64,000 nt of DNA from Clostridiales bacterium (GTDB taxonomy: Bacteria; Bacillota; Clostridia; Lachnospirales; Lachnospiraceae), in NCBI GenBank assembly GCA_029010495.1, contig JAQXKO010000005.1, positions 1-64,000 on the forward strand, read 5' to 3'. Under the pieces are notes generated by a model. That model was not told where the DNA came from, searched no databases, and saw nothing but the letters and a program-made list of their open reading frames with translations. Both the position numbers and the translations under genes were made by a program. Positions 52,818 through 62,849 of this stretch are shown here, piece after piece (the first letter of the stretch is position 1; every line of letters starts with the position of its first letter).

Positions 52818-55115
52818 ATGAGTCCGCAAACCGTTAACAGTACAGAGGAACTGGCCAGAATCCACCATGGTGGTATAGGTTATATGCCGGAATTTACAGA
52901 ACCGGAAGTACTTTATAAGCATTTATTGGAAGTTATTCAGAAATATCACCCGTCCGATGATTTATCGCGTATCGAGATGGCTTATGATTATGCCAAAAAA
53001 TCCCATGGAGACCAGAAGCGCAAATCAGGCGAGCCGTACATCATCCATCCGCTTTCAGTTGCAATTATACTCGCAGAGCTGGAAATGGATAAGGAAACAA
53101 TTATGGCCGGGCTTCTTCATGATGTTCTGGAGGATACTGATGTTACCGATCTTCAGATGCGTGATATGTTTGGAGAGGAAGTGCTTTTACTTGTAGACGG
53201 TGTTACAAAGCTGACTAAGTTAAAATACAGTCATGACAAGGTGGATGTTCAGGCAGAGAATCTCAGAAAGATGTTTCTTGCCATGGCAAAGGATATAAGG
53301 GTCATTATTATAAAGCTTGCGGACAGACTTCATAATATGCGTACCCTGAAATACCAGCGTGAGGAAAAGCAGATTGAGATTGCAAAGGAAACTCTTGAGA
53401 TTTATTCTCCTATCGCGCAGCGTCTCGGTATCAGTATGATTAAGATTGAGCTTGATGATTTATCGCTTAAATATATTCATCCCGATATTTACAGGGAGCT
53501 TGCGGAGCAGATAAATGCAACACGTTTTGAAAGGGAGGCATTTATACAGAAAACGGTTTCCGAAATACAGGGAAAGCTTGATGAGGTCGGCATTAAGGCG
53601 GAGGTGTTCGGAAGAGCAAAGCATTTTTTCTCTATTTACCGTAAGATGGTCAACAAACATAAGACCGTCGACCAGATTTATGACTTATTTGCCGTCAGAA
53701 TTATCGTAGACAGTATCAAGGACTGTTATGCGGCTCTCGGAGCAATTCATGAAATGTATAAGCCTATGCCCGAAAGGTTTAAGGATTATATTGCAATGCC
53801 GAAGTTGAATATGTATCAGTCATTACATACAACACTTATCGGTTCGGACGGAACGCCTTTTGAAATTCAGATAAGAACCATGGAAATGCACCGTACTGCA
53901 GAGTTCGGTATTGCCGCACACTGGAAATACAAAGAGCAGCAGGACGGTAAAAACTCGACTGATGATGAGGAAAAGAAGCTGTCATGGCTTAGGGAGATTC
54001 TTGAATGGCAGCGTGATATGGATAATTCGGAATTCCTCAATGCATTAAAGACCGATTTCAACCTTTTCTCTGAAAATGTTTTTGCATTTACTCCAAAGGG
54101 AGAGGTTATCTCATTGCCGGCAGGAAGCAATATTATTGACTTTGCATATGCAATTCATTCTGCAGTAGGCAATAAGATGGTCGGCGGCAAGGTTAACGGT
54201 AAGCTTGTTCCGATTGAATATGAGGTTAAAAACGGTGACCGTATTGAAATTTTGACTTCCCAGAATGTCAAAGGTCCGAGCAGGGACTGGTTAAAGGTTG
54301 TAAAGAGTACAAAGGCCAGAAATAAAATAAACCAGTGGTTTAAGACTGAGCTTAAGGAAGACAATATCATACGAGGCAGGGAAATGCTCTCTGTTTATTG
54401 TAAAAATAAGGGCATCAATCTTAATGAACTGCTGAAATCGGAATATATGAATCCGTGTCTTGCCAGATACGGCTTTAAGGACTGGGATTCGCTTCTCGCA
54501 AGTATCGGACACGGCTCACTTAAGGAGGGTCAGGTTGTAAGTAAGCTGAATGAAGCTTATACCAAGAGCGAGAAGAAAAAGAATATTGAAAATGTTGAGG
54601 CGCTTCTTGCAAATTATTCTTCCGAGGACCCTGCAAGAAAAGCTTCTAAGGGACATGGAGCCATCATAGTAAAGGGCGTCGGAGATGTAGATGTCCATTT
54701 CAGTAAATGCTGCGCTCCCGTTCCGGGTGATGAGATTGTCGGCTTTGTAACAAGGGGACGAGGCATTACCATTCACAGAACTGATTGTGTTAATATGATA
54801 AATCTTCCTGAGATTGACAGGGCAAGACTTATTGAGGCTACCTGGAATACGGATGCAGCTTTGAATGATGACCAAATTTATAACGCCGAGATAAGAATTT
54901 ATGCCGAAAATAAGCAGGGTGTTCTTCTTGAAATTACAAGAGTTCTTTCGGAAAATATGATTAACATTAATGCAATCACGACAAGAACGGCTAAAAATGG
55001 TCTTTCGACAATTATTGTTGCATTCGAAATTAAGGGAATCAGACAGCTTGACTTATGTATGCGTAAGCTTCGTCAGATTCCGAACGTAGTGGATATAGAA
55101 AGAACAACAGGCTAG
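52818..55115 (+). CDS. rel: Bifunctional (p)ppGpp synthetase/hydrolase Rel
   Basis: The long RelA/SpoT homologue controls the stringent response. The 765-residue protein has the hydrolase HD domain (AGLLHDVLEDTDV near 90), synthetase domain (MYQSLHTTLIGSD, FEIQIRTMEMHRTAEFGIAAHWKYK split in two blocks), TGS (VFAFTPKGEVISLPAGSN), the helical/zinc-finger region (FSKCCAPVPGDEIVGF) and a C-terminal ACT domain. Both catalytic domains look intact. It is 34 bases behind apt and 3 bases ahead of the MBL hydrolase gene. Confidence 0.97.
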   Translation: MSPQTVNSTEELARIHHGGIGYMPEFTEPEVLYKHLLEVIQKYHPSDDLSRIEMAYDYAKKSHGDQKRKSGEPYIIHPLSVAIILAELEMDKETIMAGLLHDVLEDTDVTDLQMRDMFGEEVLLLVDGVTKLTKLKYSHDKVDVQAENLRKMFLAMAKDIRVIIIKLADRLHNMRTLKYQREEKQIEIAKETLEIYSPIAQRLGISMIKIELDDLSLKYIHPDIYRELAEQINATRFEREAFIQKTVSEIQGKLDEVGIKAEVFGRAKHFFSIYRKMVNKHKTVDQIYDLFAVRIIVDSIKDCYAALGAIHEMYKPMPERFKDYIAMPKLNMYQSLHTTLIGSDGTPFEIQIRTMEMHRTAEFGIAAHWKYKEQQDGKNSTDDEEKKLSWLREILEWQRDMDNSEFLNALKTDFNLFSENVFAFTPKGEVISLPAGSNIIDFAYAIHSAVGNKMVGGKVNGKLVPIEYEVKNGDRIEILTSQNVKGPSRDWLKVVKSTKARNKINQWFKTELKEDNIIRGREMLSVYCKNKGINLNELLKSEYMNPCLARYGFKDWDSLLASIGHGSLKEGQVVSKLNEAYTKSEKKKNIENVEALLANYSSEDPARKASKGHGAIIVKGVGDVDVHFSKCCAPVPGDEIVGFVTRGRGITIHRTDCVNMINLPEIDRARLIEATWNTDAALNDDQIYNAEIRIYAENKQGVLLEITRVLSENMININAITTRTAKNGLSTIIVAFEIKGIRQLDLCMRKLRQIPNVVDIERTTG

Positions 55116-55118
55116 ATT

Positions 55119-55814
55119 ATGGGGTATTTTCTTAAAAAACTTGTAGTGGGTGATATGTCAACCAACTGCTACCTGGTGGGCAATCCCGACACAAAGGAAA
55201 TGATAATTATTGACCCGGGCTATGATGCACCGTTAATTAAAAAAACTGTTCGTGAAAGCGGATATATGCCCGTTGCGATACTGCTGACACACGGTCACTA
55301 TGACCATATCGGTGCGGCAAATGAGCTCAGAAGGTTTTACCGTATTAAAATCTATGCGGGCCGTGATGAAGCAGAGCTTCTTTCAAGCGTTGATTTTAAT
55401 CTTAGTGAGATGCTTGGAACTCCGATTGAGCTTGCGGCAGATGAATATGTTGACGACGAAACCATGACGGAGTTGGGCGGTATGTATGTGACAACTATAT
55501 ATACGCCGGGTCACACAAGAGGAAGCGTAAGCTATTTCTTTCCTCTCTGGCAGCTTCTGTTTAGCGGGGACACTTTATTCATGGAGTCTGTGGGACGAAG
55601 CGATTTCCCGACAGGCAATGAGGGAGCTTTAATCGAATCTATTGTTGAGAAGCTTTATATGCTTCCCGATGAAACGGTATGTCTTCCCGGACATGGTCCT
55701 GCCACCAGTCTTGAGTATGAGGCAAAGAATAATCCTTATATCTGCAGGGAGGTTCAGCTGAAAAAGAAGAGGGATGCAGAGGAGCTTATGAACTCCGTAA
55801 ATGAAGAAGAGTAA
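55119..55814 (+). CDS. Metallo-beta-lactamase fold hydrolase, glyoxalase II-like
   Basis: The 231-residue protein has the metal motif LTHGHYDHIGA near 57, YTPGHTRGSV near 128, FSGDTLF near 148 and CLPGHGP near 187: the full dinuclear metal set. This YcbL-like group sits next to rel in many Clostridia. Hydrolysis of a thioester such as S-lactoyl-thiol is the family activity; the true substrate is unproved. The start is 3 bases after the rel stop with no strong ribosome site, so coupling is likely. Confidence 0.93.
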   Translation: MGYFLKKLVVGDMSTNCYLVGNPDTKEMIIIDPGYDAPLIKKTVRESGYMPVAILLTHGHYDHIGAANELRRFYRIKIYAGRDEAELLSSVDFNLSEMLGTPIELAADEYVDDETMTELGGMYVTTIYTPGHTRGSVSYFFPLWQLLFSGDTLFMESVGRSDFPTGNEGALIESIVEKLYMLPDETVCLPGHGPATSLEYEAKNNPYICREVQLKKKRDAEELMNSVNEEE

Positions 55815-55868
55815 CAGGCACAGGCCGGTTTGCCGGACAGACTTATTTTTACTTAAGTGAGGATGATG

Positions 55869-57365
55869 ATGGGTAATGATTCTGCAGGACAATTTAATTA
55901 TGATCTTGTCGTATATATGGCATTTAAGGGAAAGGACATATCCCAGCAGATAAGACCCCTTATCCAGTCCTTTTTCGGGAATGTTGTTTATGAATGTGAA
56001 AATACTGCTGATCTCGTGCTTAAGGAAAATGCGGACATACAGATTCTGATGGATTATCAGGATGACTATATGGACATAAAGGTATATGAGGGCAGTGTGC
56101 TTTACGAAGCATATCATTCGGATGATGTTCCGGAGGATATTAGGGAGTACAGATATAAGGCCGGACGCGGTATATATGACATTTTGCATAAGATGACGGG
56201 GAAGGAGCTTCCGTGGGGTATTCTTGTAGGCATACGTCCCACAAAGCATGTGTATGAGTCAATCACAAGAGGCGAGAGCCCTGAACGGATAAAAAGGCGT
56301 TTTACGGAAGAGTTTTACGTATCTGAGGAAAAAACCGATATTTCTGTTGATATTGCCTGCAGGGAGAAAAGAATACTTGATTCGTTTGATTACAGAAACG
56401 GCTACAGTATATATATCGGTATACCGTTCTGCCCGACTACATGTCTTTACTGCTCCTTTACTTCATATCCTCTGTCGCGCTTCGGAAGCTATATGAATGA
56501 TTACATTGAAGCTCTGATAAAGGAAATAAAGTATGCGGGAACAGCAATTTCCGGCAAAAAGCTCCATACGATTTATATCGGCGGGGGCACTCCTACAGCT
56601 CTTGATGAGTACAATCTGGAAAGACTCCTTCAGGCTGTATGCACATATCTGCCGGCGGATAATGCACTTGAATTCTGTGTTGAGGCCGGAAGACCTGATA
56701 CGATTACAAAGGAAAAGCTTATTCTGTTAAAAAAATACGGCGTTGACAGAATATCCATCAATCCTCAGACTCTTGTGGAAAAAACACTCGAGGTAATAGG
56801 AAGAAGGCATACGGTGCAGTCTGTATTTGACAGCTTTTTCCTTGCAAGGGAATGCGGTCATGATAATATCAATATGGACCTTATAATAGGCCTTACGGGG
56901 GAGGGCACCGAAGAAGTCAAAAAGACATTGGAGGGAGTGGAGCTTCTTAAACCGGAATCTCTTACCGTCCATACTCTCGCACTAAAAAGAGCCGCAAGAC
57001 TGAAGATAGAGAATGACAAGTACAGGGGAAGAGAGGGTAAGAACATCCATGAAAGCCTGAGACTGACCGGGAGCTTTGCAGCATCGCAGGGTCTTAATCC
57101 GTATTATCTTTACAGGCAGAAGAATATGGCTGAAAATCTTGAAAATGTCGGCTATGCTAAAGAGGGCAGGGAGTGTCTCTACAATATCCTTATAATGGAG
57201 GAGAAGCAGACGATACTTGCACTCGGAGCAGGAGCAACTACAAAATATGTATATGACGAGGAAAGGCTGGATCGTATTGAAAATGTGAAAAGCCTGACTG
57301 ATTATATCGGTCGCATTGATGAAATGATTGACCGGAAGAGAAACTTTTTAAATAATTTGAAATAA
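55869..57365 (+). CDS. hemZ: Radical SAM coproporphyrinogen III dehydrogenase-like HemZ
   Basis: The 498-residue protein carries the radical SAM motif CPTTCLYC near residue 195 (CX3CX2C), followed by GGGTPTALDE and HemN-like SINPQTLVEKTLEVIGRRHT. It belongs to the HemZ branch, with an N-terminal extension of about 160 residues. HemZ is annotated as oxygen-independent coproporphyrinogen oxidase, but a tetrapyrrole role in a strict anaerobe is uncertain. Three ATG codons follow GTGAGG; the third (55869) has the best spacing. Confidence 0.92.
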   Translation: MGNDSAGQFNYDLVVYMAFKGKDISQQIRPLIQSFFGNVVYECENTADLVLKENADIQILMDYQDDYMDIKVYEGSVLYEAYHSDDVPEDIREYRYKAGRGIYDILHKMTGKELPWGILVGIRPTKHVYESITRGESPERIKRRFTEEFYVSEEKTDISVDIACREKRILDSFDYRNGYSIYIGIPFCPTTCLYCSFTSYPLSRFGSYMNDYIEALIKEIKYAGTAISGKKLHTIYIGGGTPTALDEYNLERLLQAVCTYLPADNALEFCVEAGRPDTITKEKLILLKKYGVDRISINPQTLVEKTLEVIGRRHTVQSVFDSFFLARECGHDNINMDLIIGLTGEGTEEVKKTLEGVELLKPESLTVHTLALKRAARLKIENDKYRGREGKNIHESLRLTGSFAASQGLNPYYLYRQKNMAENLENVGYAKEGRECLYNILIMEEKQTILALGAGATTKYVYDEERLDRIENVKSLTDYIGRIDEMIDRKRNFLNNLK

Positions 57366-57380
57366 GAGAAGTGGTATATT

Positions 57381-58028
57381 ATGGAACTTAGCAGAGAGAT
57401 TACTTTGCTTCAGCAGGTGGGGGAAAGGTCCGAATACAAGGAAGATATTACTGCAATGTATGACCATGGCATGATAGTGGCAATGCTTACTGAGATTATG
57501 GCAAAGCAGCTTAAACTTTCACCTGAGGAAATTAATGAGATTACGAAGGCTGCCATGCTGCATGATATCGGCAAGCTTAAGCTTTCGGCTTACCTTTACG
57601 GACGAAAAAATAATCTGTTAGACATCGAGGAAATAAAATATGCAAGAACGCATCCGGTTCTCAGCAGGGAAATTCTGGAAAAAACAGGTATTTATAATAA
57701 CAATATTTTAGACTATGTATATCATCATCACGAAAATAATGACGGCACAGGCTATCCTGACAGGATAGACGGAACAAAAACTCCTTTGGGAGCGCGTATA
57801 CTTCATGTGTGCGATACTTATGTGTCGCTTGTCAGTGAGAGACCGTTTAGGTCTGCATACGACAGGGCAACCGCCATCAGTATCATGGCACTGGAGGCAC
57901 AAAGCTATGACATAGAGCTTTTTATGCTGCTTATTCAGATACTGTATTCAGAGGAATATGAGCAGGTAGGAACATTTATTACACAGGCCAACAAAAGATA
58001 TCTTGACGGCCGGACGGAGGATTTATAA
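57381..58028 (+). CDS. HD-GYP domain phosphohydrolase
   Basis: The 215-residue protein is almost wholly an HD domain: MYDHGMIVAMLTEIM, AMLHDIGKLKLS and YHHHENNDGTGYPD, the GYP signature, then ARILHVCDTYVSLVSERPFR. HD-GYP proteins hydrolyse c-di-GMP. No sensor domain is present. It lies between hemZ and hisS in an otherwise translation-linked run, its stop directly followed by the hisS ATG. Confidence 0.9.
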   Translation: MELSREITLLQQVGERSEYKEDITAMYDHGMIVAMLTEIMAKQLKLSPEEINEITKAAMLHDIGKLKLSAYLYGRKNNLLDIEEIKYARTHPVLSREILEKTGIYNNNILDYVYHHHENNDGTGYPDRIDGTKTPLGARILHVCDTYVSLVSERPFRSAYDRATAISIMALEAQSYDIELFMLLIQILYSEEYEQVGTFITQANKRYLDGRTEDL

Positions 58029-59336
58029 ATGGATAAAGTTAAACCAAGAATATTACCCGGATTTATGGAGCTTTTGCCTGAGGAACAGATAAGCTTCAAT
58101 AAAATGTATGACACTATTAAAAGAGTGTATGAGAGCTTTGGATTTGTACCGCAGGATACGCCTGTAATAGAGCTTTCTGAGGTGCTTCTTGCAAAGGCAG
58201 GCGGTGAAACCGAGAAGCAGATTTACCGTTTTAATAAGGGCGATAATGATCTTTCACTGAGATTTGACCTTACCGTACCTTTGGCCAGATATGTGGCAGG
58301 ACATTTTAATGAACTGACATTTCCTTTTAAGCGGTATCAGATGAATAAGGTCTTCCGTGGAGAAAGACCTCAGAAGGGGCGTTTCAGGGAATTTTATCAG
58401 TGTGATATCGACGTAATCGGTGACGGAGAGCTTGACCTTATATATGATGCAGAAATGCCTGCAGTAATTTACAATGTGTTTAAAGAGCTGGATTTCGGTT
58501 CATTTACAATAAGACTTAACAACCGTAAGGTCTTAAACGGCTTCTTCTCGAGCCTTGGTCTTAAGGATAATATTGCCGATATTTTAAGAGTTATCGACAA
58601 GCTTGAAAAAATCGGACGCAACAATGTTAAGGAAGAGCTTTCTCAGATGGGTATCTCTGATGAAAGGATTGAGACAATCCTTGATTTTATTGCAATTAAG
58701 GGCTTAAACGATGAGGTGCTTGACAGGCTTACGGCGCTGGATGTTTCGGATGAGCTTTTTAAGGAGGGACTGTCGGAGCTTAAAAAGGTTGTGGAATATT
58801 TAAGAGGCTTTGGCGTTGAAGAGGAATATTTTATGATTGACCTCACAATTGCCAGAGGACTTGATTACTATACCGGCACTGTCTATGAGACAATGCTCAA
58901 TGATTACCCAAGCATGGGAAGTGTATGCTCCGGAGGACGTTATGATAACCTTACGGAGTATTATACAGATAAGAAGCTGCCGGGAATAGGTATTTCAATA
59001 GGTCTGACAAGGCTTTACTACCAGCTCTGCTCGGAAGGCGTCATTACGCCTTCTGCAAAGACTGTTGCCAAGTGTCTCATACTTCCTATGGGCGATGTTA
59101 TGGAAACGGCACTTCTGGCGGCAAAGACTCTTCGTGACAATAACATTCCGTGCGATGTATACTATCAGTCAAAGGGTATGAAGGCGAAAATGAAATATGC
59201 AAACCGCCTCGGAGTGAGATATGTGGCAATCATCGGAGAGGATGAAGTCAGAAACGGAGAGGTAAATCTTAAGGATATGCAAACCGGCGAGCAGATTGCT
59301 GTAAAGACGGAAGAAATATATAAATACATTAAATAA
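58029..59336 (+). CDS. hisS: Histidine-tRNA ligase
   Basis: The class II synthetase: PRILPGFMELLPEEQISFNK at the start, motif 2 around FRGERPQKGRFREFYQCDID, and the histidine-specific DLTIARGLDYYTGTVYE near 275. The C-terminal anticodon domain ends at 435 residues, a normal length. It starts immediately at the stop of the HD-GYP gene behind GGACGGAGGA. hisS-aspS order is conserved in Firmicutes. Confidence 0.97.
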   Translation: MDKVKPRILPGFMELLPEEQISFNKMYDTIKRVYESFGFVPQDTPVIELSEVLLAKAGGETEKQIYRFNKGDNDLSLRFDLTVPLARYVAGHFNELTFPFKRYQMNKVFRGERPQKGRFREFYQCDIDVIGDGELDLIYDAEMPAVIYNVFKELDFGSFTIRLNNRKVLNGFFSSLGLKDNIADILRVIDKLEKIGRNNVKEELSQMGISDERIETILDFIAIKGLNDEVLDRLTALDVSDELFKEGLSELKKVVEYLRGFGVEEEYFMIDLTIARGLDYYTGTVYETMLNDYPSMGSVCSGGRYDNLTEYYTDKKLPGIGISIGLTRLYYQLCSEGVITPSAKTVAKCLILPMGDVMETALLAAKTLRDNNIPCDVYYQSKGMKAKMKYANRLGVRYVAIIGEDEVRNGEVNLKDMQTGEQIAVKTEEIYKYIK

Positions 59337-59351
59337 AATCGGAGGTTAATT

Positions 59352-61157
59352 ATGGCTGAATCAATGAAGGGACTGCACAGAAGCTTCAGATGTGCTGAAA
59401 TCAATAAATCAAACGTGGGACAAACCTTAACCATGATGGGCTGGGTTGCAAAGGCACGTAACAAGGGAGGAATCATTTTCGCTGATTTGCGTGACCGTTC
59501 AGGTATCCTCCAGATAATTTTCGAAGAGAAGGACTGCGGTGCGGAAAGCTTTGCAAAGGCGGAAAGATTAAGAAGTGAATATGTAATTGCCGTAACAGGT
59601 GTTGTTGAAGAAAGAAGCGGCGCTGTTAATCCTAATCTGGCTACGGGTGAAATAGAGCTCAGGGCTGAAAGCATAAGGATTCTTTCCGAATCAGACGCTC
59701 TGCCTTTCCCTATTGAAGAAAATTCAAAGACGAGGGAAGAGTTAAGACTTAAGTATCGTTATCTTGACCTCAGACGCCCTGACCTTCAGCGCATACTTAT
59801 GCTCAGAAGCAGGATTACGAGCTCCATAAGAAACTTCCTCTATGAAGAGGGCTTTTTGGAGATTGAAACACCTATCCTGACAAAGTCAACACCGGAGGGA
59901 GCCAGAGATTACCTTGTGCCAAGCCGTGTACATCCGGGTTCGTTTTATGCGCTTCCGCAGTCACCGCAGCTTTTTAAGCAGCTCCTTATGTGTTCCGGCT
60001 ATGACCGCTACTTCCAGGTTGCAAAGTGCTTCAGGGATGAGGACCTTCGTGCTGACCGTCAGCCTGAGTTCACACAGATAGATATGGAGCTTTCTTATGT
60101 TGACATTGATGACGTACTTGATGTAAACGAGAGACTTCTTGCCGCAATATTTAAGGAGTGTATCGGCGTAGAGGTGCCGCTTCCGATTGAACGTATGAGT
60201 TGGCAGGAGGCAATGGACCGTTTCGGCTCCGATAAGCCTGACGCACGTTTCGGCATGGAGCTTGTCGATATAACAGATGTTGTCAGAAACTGCGGTTTTT
60301 CTGTATTTACGGGAGCCATCGAGAACGGAGGAACCGTACGCGGTATTAATGTTAAGGGACAGGGCGAGATGCCACGCAAAAAGATAGATGCGCTTGTTGA
60401 CATGGCAAAGGGCAGCGGAGCAAAGGGTCTTGCATATATTGCAATTCAGTCTGACGGAAGTCTTAAGTCCTCCTTTGGCAAGTTTATGACAGATGATGAG
60501 ATGAATTCAATAGTTCAAAAGATGGACGGACAGCCTGATGACCTTCTTCTTTTTGCTGCAGACAGAAATAAAATAGTATGGAATGTTTTAGGACAGCTCA
60601 GATGCCACCTCGGAAAGCAGCTTGGCCTGTATGATGAGAAGTCTTATAAATTTCTTTGGATAGTTGACTTCCCTCTTCTTGAGTGGTCGGATGAAGAAAA
60701 CAGATTTATGGCAATGCACCATCCGTTTACAATGCCTATGGAAGAGGACTGGAGCAGGATTGACTCTGATCCGGGCAGTGTACGTGCCAAGGCATATGAT
60801 ATCGTACTTAACGGATATGAGCTTGGTGGCGGCTCCGTAAGAATTCATATTGATGAGATTCAGGAAAAAATGTTTGAGGTACTCGGCTTTACCAAGGAAC
60901 AGGCTCATGACAGATTTGGATTCCTTCTCGATGCATTCAGATACGGCGTGCCTCCTCATGCAGGACTTGCATTCGGTCTTGACAGACTTGTAATGCTTAT
61001 GGCAGGTACTGATAATATTCGTGACGTAATTGCCTTCCCTAAGATTAAGGATGCAAGCTGTCTTATGACAAATGCTCCCGATGTGGTTGATAAAAAGCAG
61101 CTTGACGAACTCTTTATCAGGACTGATATTCCGGAGGAAAAAACTGATAATCAGTAA
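59352..61157 (+). CDS. aspS: Aspartate-tRNA ligase
   Basis: The 601-residue class II synthetase has an OB-fold anticodon domain (GWVAKARNKGGIIFADLRDR), catalytic core with TPEGARDYLVPSRVHPGSFY and FRDEDLRADRQPEFTQID, the bacterial GAD insertion, and C-terminal GLAFGLDRLVMLMAG. The length and insertion indicate the bacterial type. It may be non-discriminating if an Asn-tRNA pathway is used; this cannot be seen here. GGAGG precedes the start. Confidence 0.97.
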   Translation: MAESMKGLHRSFRCAEINKSNVGQTLTMMGWVAKARNKGGIIFADLRDRSGILQIIFEEKDCGAESFAKAERLRSEYVIAVTGVVEERSGAVNPNLATGEIELRAESIRILSESDALPFPIEENSKTREELRLKYRYLDLRRPDLQRILMLRSRITSSIRNFLYEEGFLEIETPILTKSTPEGARDYLVPSRVHPGSFYALPQSPQLFKQLLMCSGYDRYFQVAKCFRDEDLRADRQPEFTQIDMELSYVDIDDVLDVNERLLAAIFKECIGVEVPLPIERMSWQEAMDRFGSDKPDARFGMELVDITDVVRNCGFSVFTGAIENGGTVRGINVKGQGEMPRKKIDALVDMAKGSGAKGLAYIAIQSDGSLKSSFGKFMTDDEMNSIVQKMDGQPDDLLLFAADRNKIVWNVLGQLRCHLGKQLGLYDEKSYKFLWIVDFPLLEWSDEENRFMAMHHPFTMPMEEDWSRIDSDPGSVRAKAYDIVLNGYELGGGSVRIHIDEIQEKMFEVLGFTKEQAHDRFGFLLDAFRYGVPPHAGLAFGLDRLVMLMAGTDNIRDVIAFPKIKDASCLMTNAPDVVDKKQLDELFIRTDIPEEKTDNQ

Positions 61158-61169
61158 AAGGAGACATAG

Positions 61170-61472
61170 ATGGAGTTTATCAGGGAAAATCCGTTAGCGG
61201 TACTTCTTTTGTATCTGTTTTTTATTAATATAGTCGGATTTGCCTTAATGGGAAATGATAAAAGAAGGGCAATCAGAAAAGCATACAGAATACCGGAAAA
61301 TACATTATTTTTTGTAGCGATAATCGGTGGCAGCATCGGTACAAATCTCGGCATGAAGGTCTTTCATCACAAGACTCTTCATAAGAAGTTTGTTATAGGC
61401 ATGCCTGCAATACTGCTCTTTCAGGTATTTATGGGAGTGTTAATGCTTGTTCAGATATACGTAAGAAGATAG
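61170..61472 (+). CDS. DUF1294 family small membrane protein
   Basis: The 100-residue protein has membrane segments near 10-30, 45-62 and 78-97 and the family pattern GFALMGNDKRRAIRKAYRIPE, then GGSIGTNLGMKVFHHKTLHKKF. DUF1294 proteins have no established function. AAGGAGA precedes the ATG; it follows aspS by 12 bases and is probably the last gene of the operon. Confidence 0.88.
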   Translation: MEFIRENPLAVLLLYLFFINIVGFALMGNDKRRAIRKAYRIPENTLFFVAIIGGSIGTNLGMKVFHHKTLHKKFVIGMPAILLFQVFMGVLMLVQIYVRR

Positions 61473-61488
61473 ATGAAGTAAAGAAAAA

Positions 61489-61518
61489 GGATGCTGTCTG
61501 CAAAAAAAATGCAGCATC
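61489..61518 (-). terminator. Hairpin with a T-run only on the minus strand
   Basis: GGATGCTG and CAGCATCC enclose an A-rich loop. On the + strand no T-run follows; on the minus strand TTTTTCTTTACTTC does. No minus-strand gene lies near, so its use is unclear. Confidence 0.4.
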
Positions 61519-61540
61519 CGTCGGTCAATAAGGAGGAAAA

Positions 61541-62605
61541 ATGATTAGAAAAGAAAGCTTTGGTAAAACGGCAGACGGAAAGAGAGCTACACTTTATACC
61601 ATGGTCAATAAAAACGGTATGAGCGTATCTGTCACAGATTATGGCGCAACTATAGTATCAATAAATACGCCTGACAGGAATGGTGTATTTAAGGATATCG
61701 TACTCGGATTTCCGTCGGTCAGCGGCTACGAGACTACAACCGACAACTTTGGGGGCACCATAGGACGTGTATGCAACAGGATTGAAGATCACAGGACTGT
61801 TATTGACGGACAGGAGGTAATTCTTGAAAATAATGATAACGGCAATTCTCTTCACTCCGGTTCTAAATCCTATAACAAAATGTTCTTTGAAGTTGAAGCT
61901 ATGGGTGGAGAGGGCGAAGACAGCCTTGAGTTTTCCAGACTTTCACCTGATGGTGAGCAGGGGTGGCCCGGCAATCTGGATATGAGCGTGACCTTTACTC
62001 TTACAGATGATAATGAGCTTATTCTCGAGTATTATGCTGTATCTGACAAGACAACCTGCATAAGTTTGACTAATCATTCCTACTTTAATTTAAACGGTCA
62101 CGATTCGGGAAATGTATTTGACCATAAGGTATGGATTAATTCGGAATACTTCACACCGGTAAGTGAGAAAAATGTGCCGGACGGTACACTTACGGCGCTT
62201 GACGGTACACCGATGGACTTCGGTACGGAGAAAAAAATCGGTGATGATATCCTGAAGTTTGATTATGCGCCGCTTGCAAAACCGCACGGATATGATCATA
62301 ATTATGTGCTTGCCATTTCACCTTCTCCTGAGGAGGTTGAGCTTGTGGCAACCTGCTACAGTGAAAAAACAGGCAGAAAGCTTGAGGTATTCACAGATCT
62401 GCCCGGTATGCATTTTTATACCGGAAACTGGGTTGAGCCGGAAAATCCTGTTAAGGAGAATGCCGGGTACGGACATTATCAGGGTGTGTGCTTTGAAACA
62501 CAGCATTTTCCTAATGCGTGCAATGTACCGAGCTTTCCGAGCATGGTATATAAAGCAGGGGAACCTTTTGATTCAGTCACCATTTTTAAATTCAGTGTTG
62601 AATAA
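61541..62605 (+). CDS. galM: Aldose 1-epimerase (galactose mutarotase)
   Basis: The enzyme interconverts alpha and beta anomers of hexoses. The 354-residue beta-sandwich protein has VTDYGATIVSINTPDRNG near residue 30, NFGGTIGRVCNRI with Arg, NSLHSG, LTNHSYFNLNGHD with the catalytic His, and a C-terminal VCFETQHFPNACN with the catalytic Glu. AAGGAGG precedes the start. No other gal genes are adjacent. Confidence 0.95.
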   Translation: MIRKESFGKTADGKRATLYTMVNKNGMSVSVTDYGATIVSINTPDRNGVFKDIVLGFPSVSGYETTTDNFGGTIGRVCNRIEDHRTVIDGQEVILENNDNGNSLHSGSKSYNKMFFEVEAMGGEGEDSLEFSRLSPDGEQGWPGNLDMSVTFTLTDDNELILEYYAVSDKTTCISLTNHSYFNLNGHDSGNVFDHKVWINSEYFTPVSEKNVPDGTLTALDGTPMDFGTEKKIGDDILKFDYAPLAKPHGYDHNYVLAISPSPEEVELVATCYSEKTGRKLEVFTDLPGMHFYTGNWVEPENPVKENAGYGHYQGVCFETQHFPNACNVPSFPSMVYKAGEPFDSVTIFKFSVE

Positions 62606-62636
62606 AGCTCTATTACGTATAATATAAACAGTTTTT

Positions 62637-62675
62637 AAGGCGTTGATTACATGTTAATCAACGCCTTTTTTTGTA
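62637..62675 (+). terminator. Terminator of galM
   Basis: AAGGCGTTGATT and AATCAACGCCTT form a 12-bp stem followed by TTTTTGTATTTTTTT. Confidence 0.93.
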
Positions 62676-62849
62676 TTTTTTTGTCGCGAATTAAAATAAT
62701 TGTTGTTCGCGCCACATGTATTTACAACAGGTATATTATATGTGATAATATTGTCGAAACAAAGAAAAATACATTTCGCAAACATGGGTTTACCGCTTGT
62801 GACATTATAAAAAAATATGCGGCGTGGGAATATTGTAGGGGGAAGGAAT

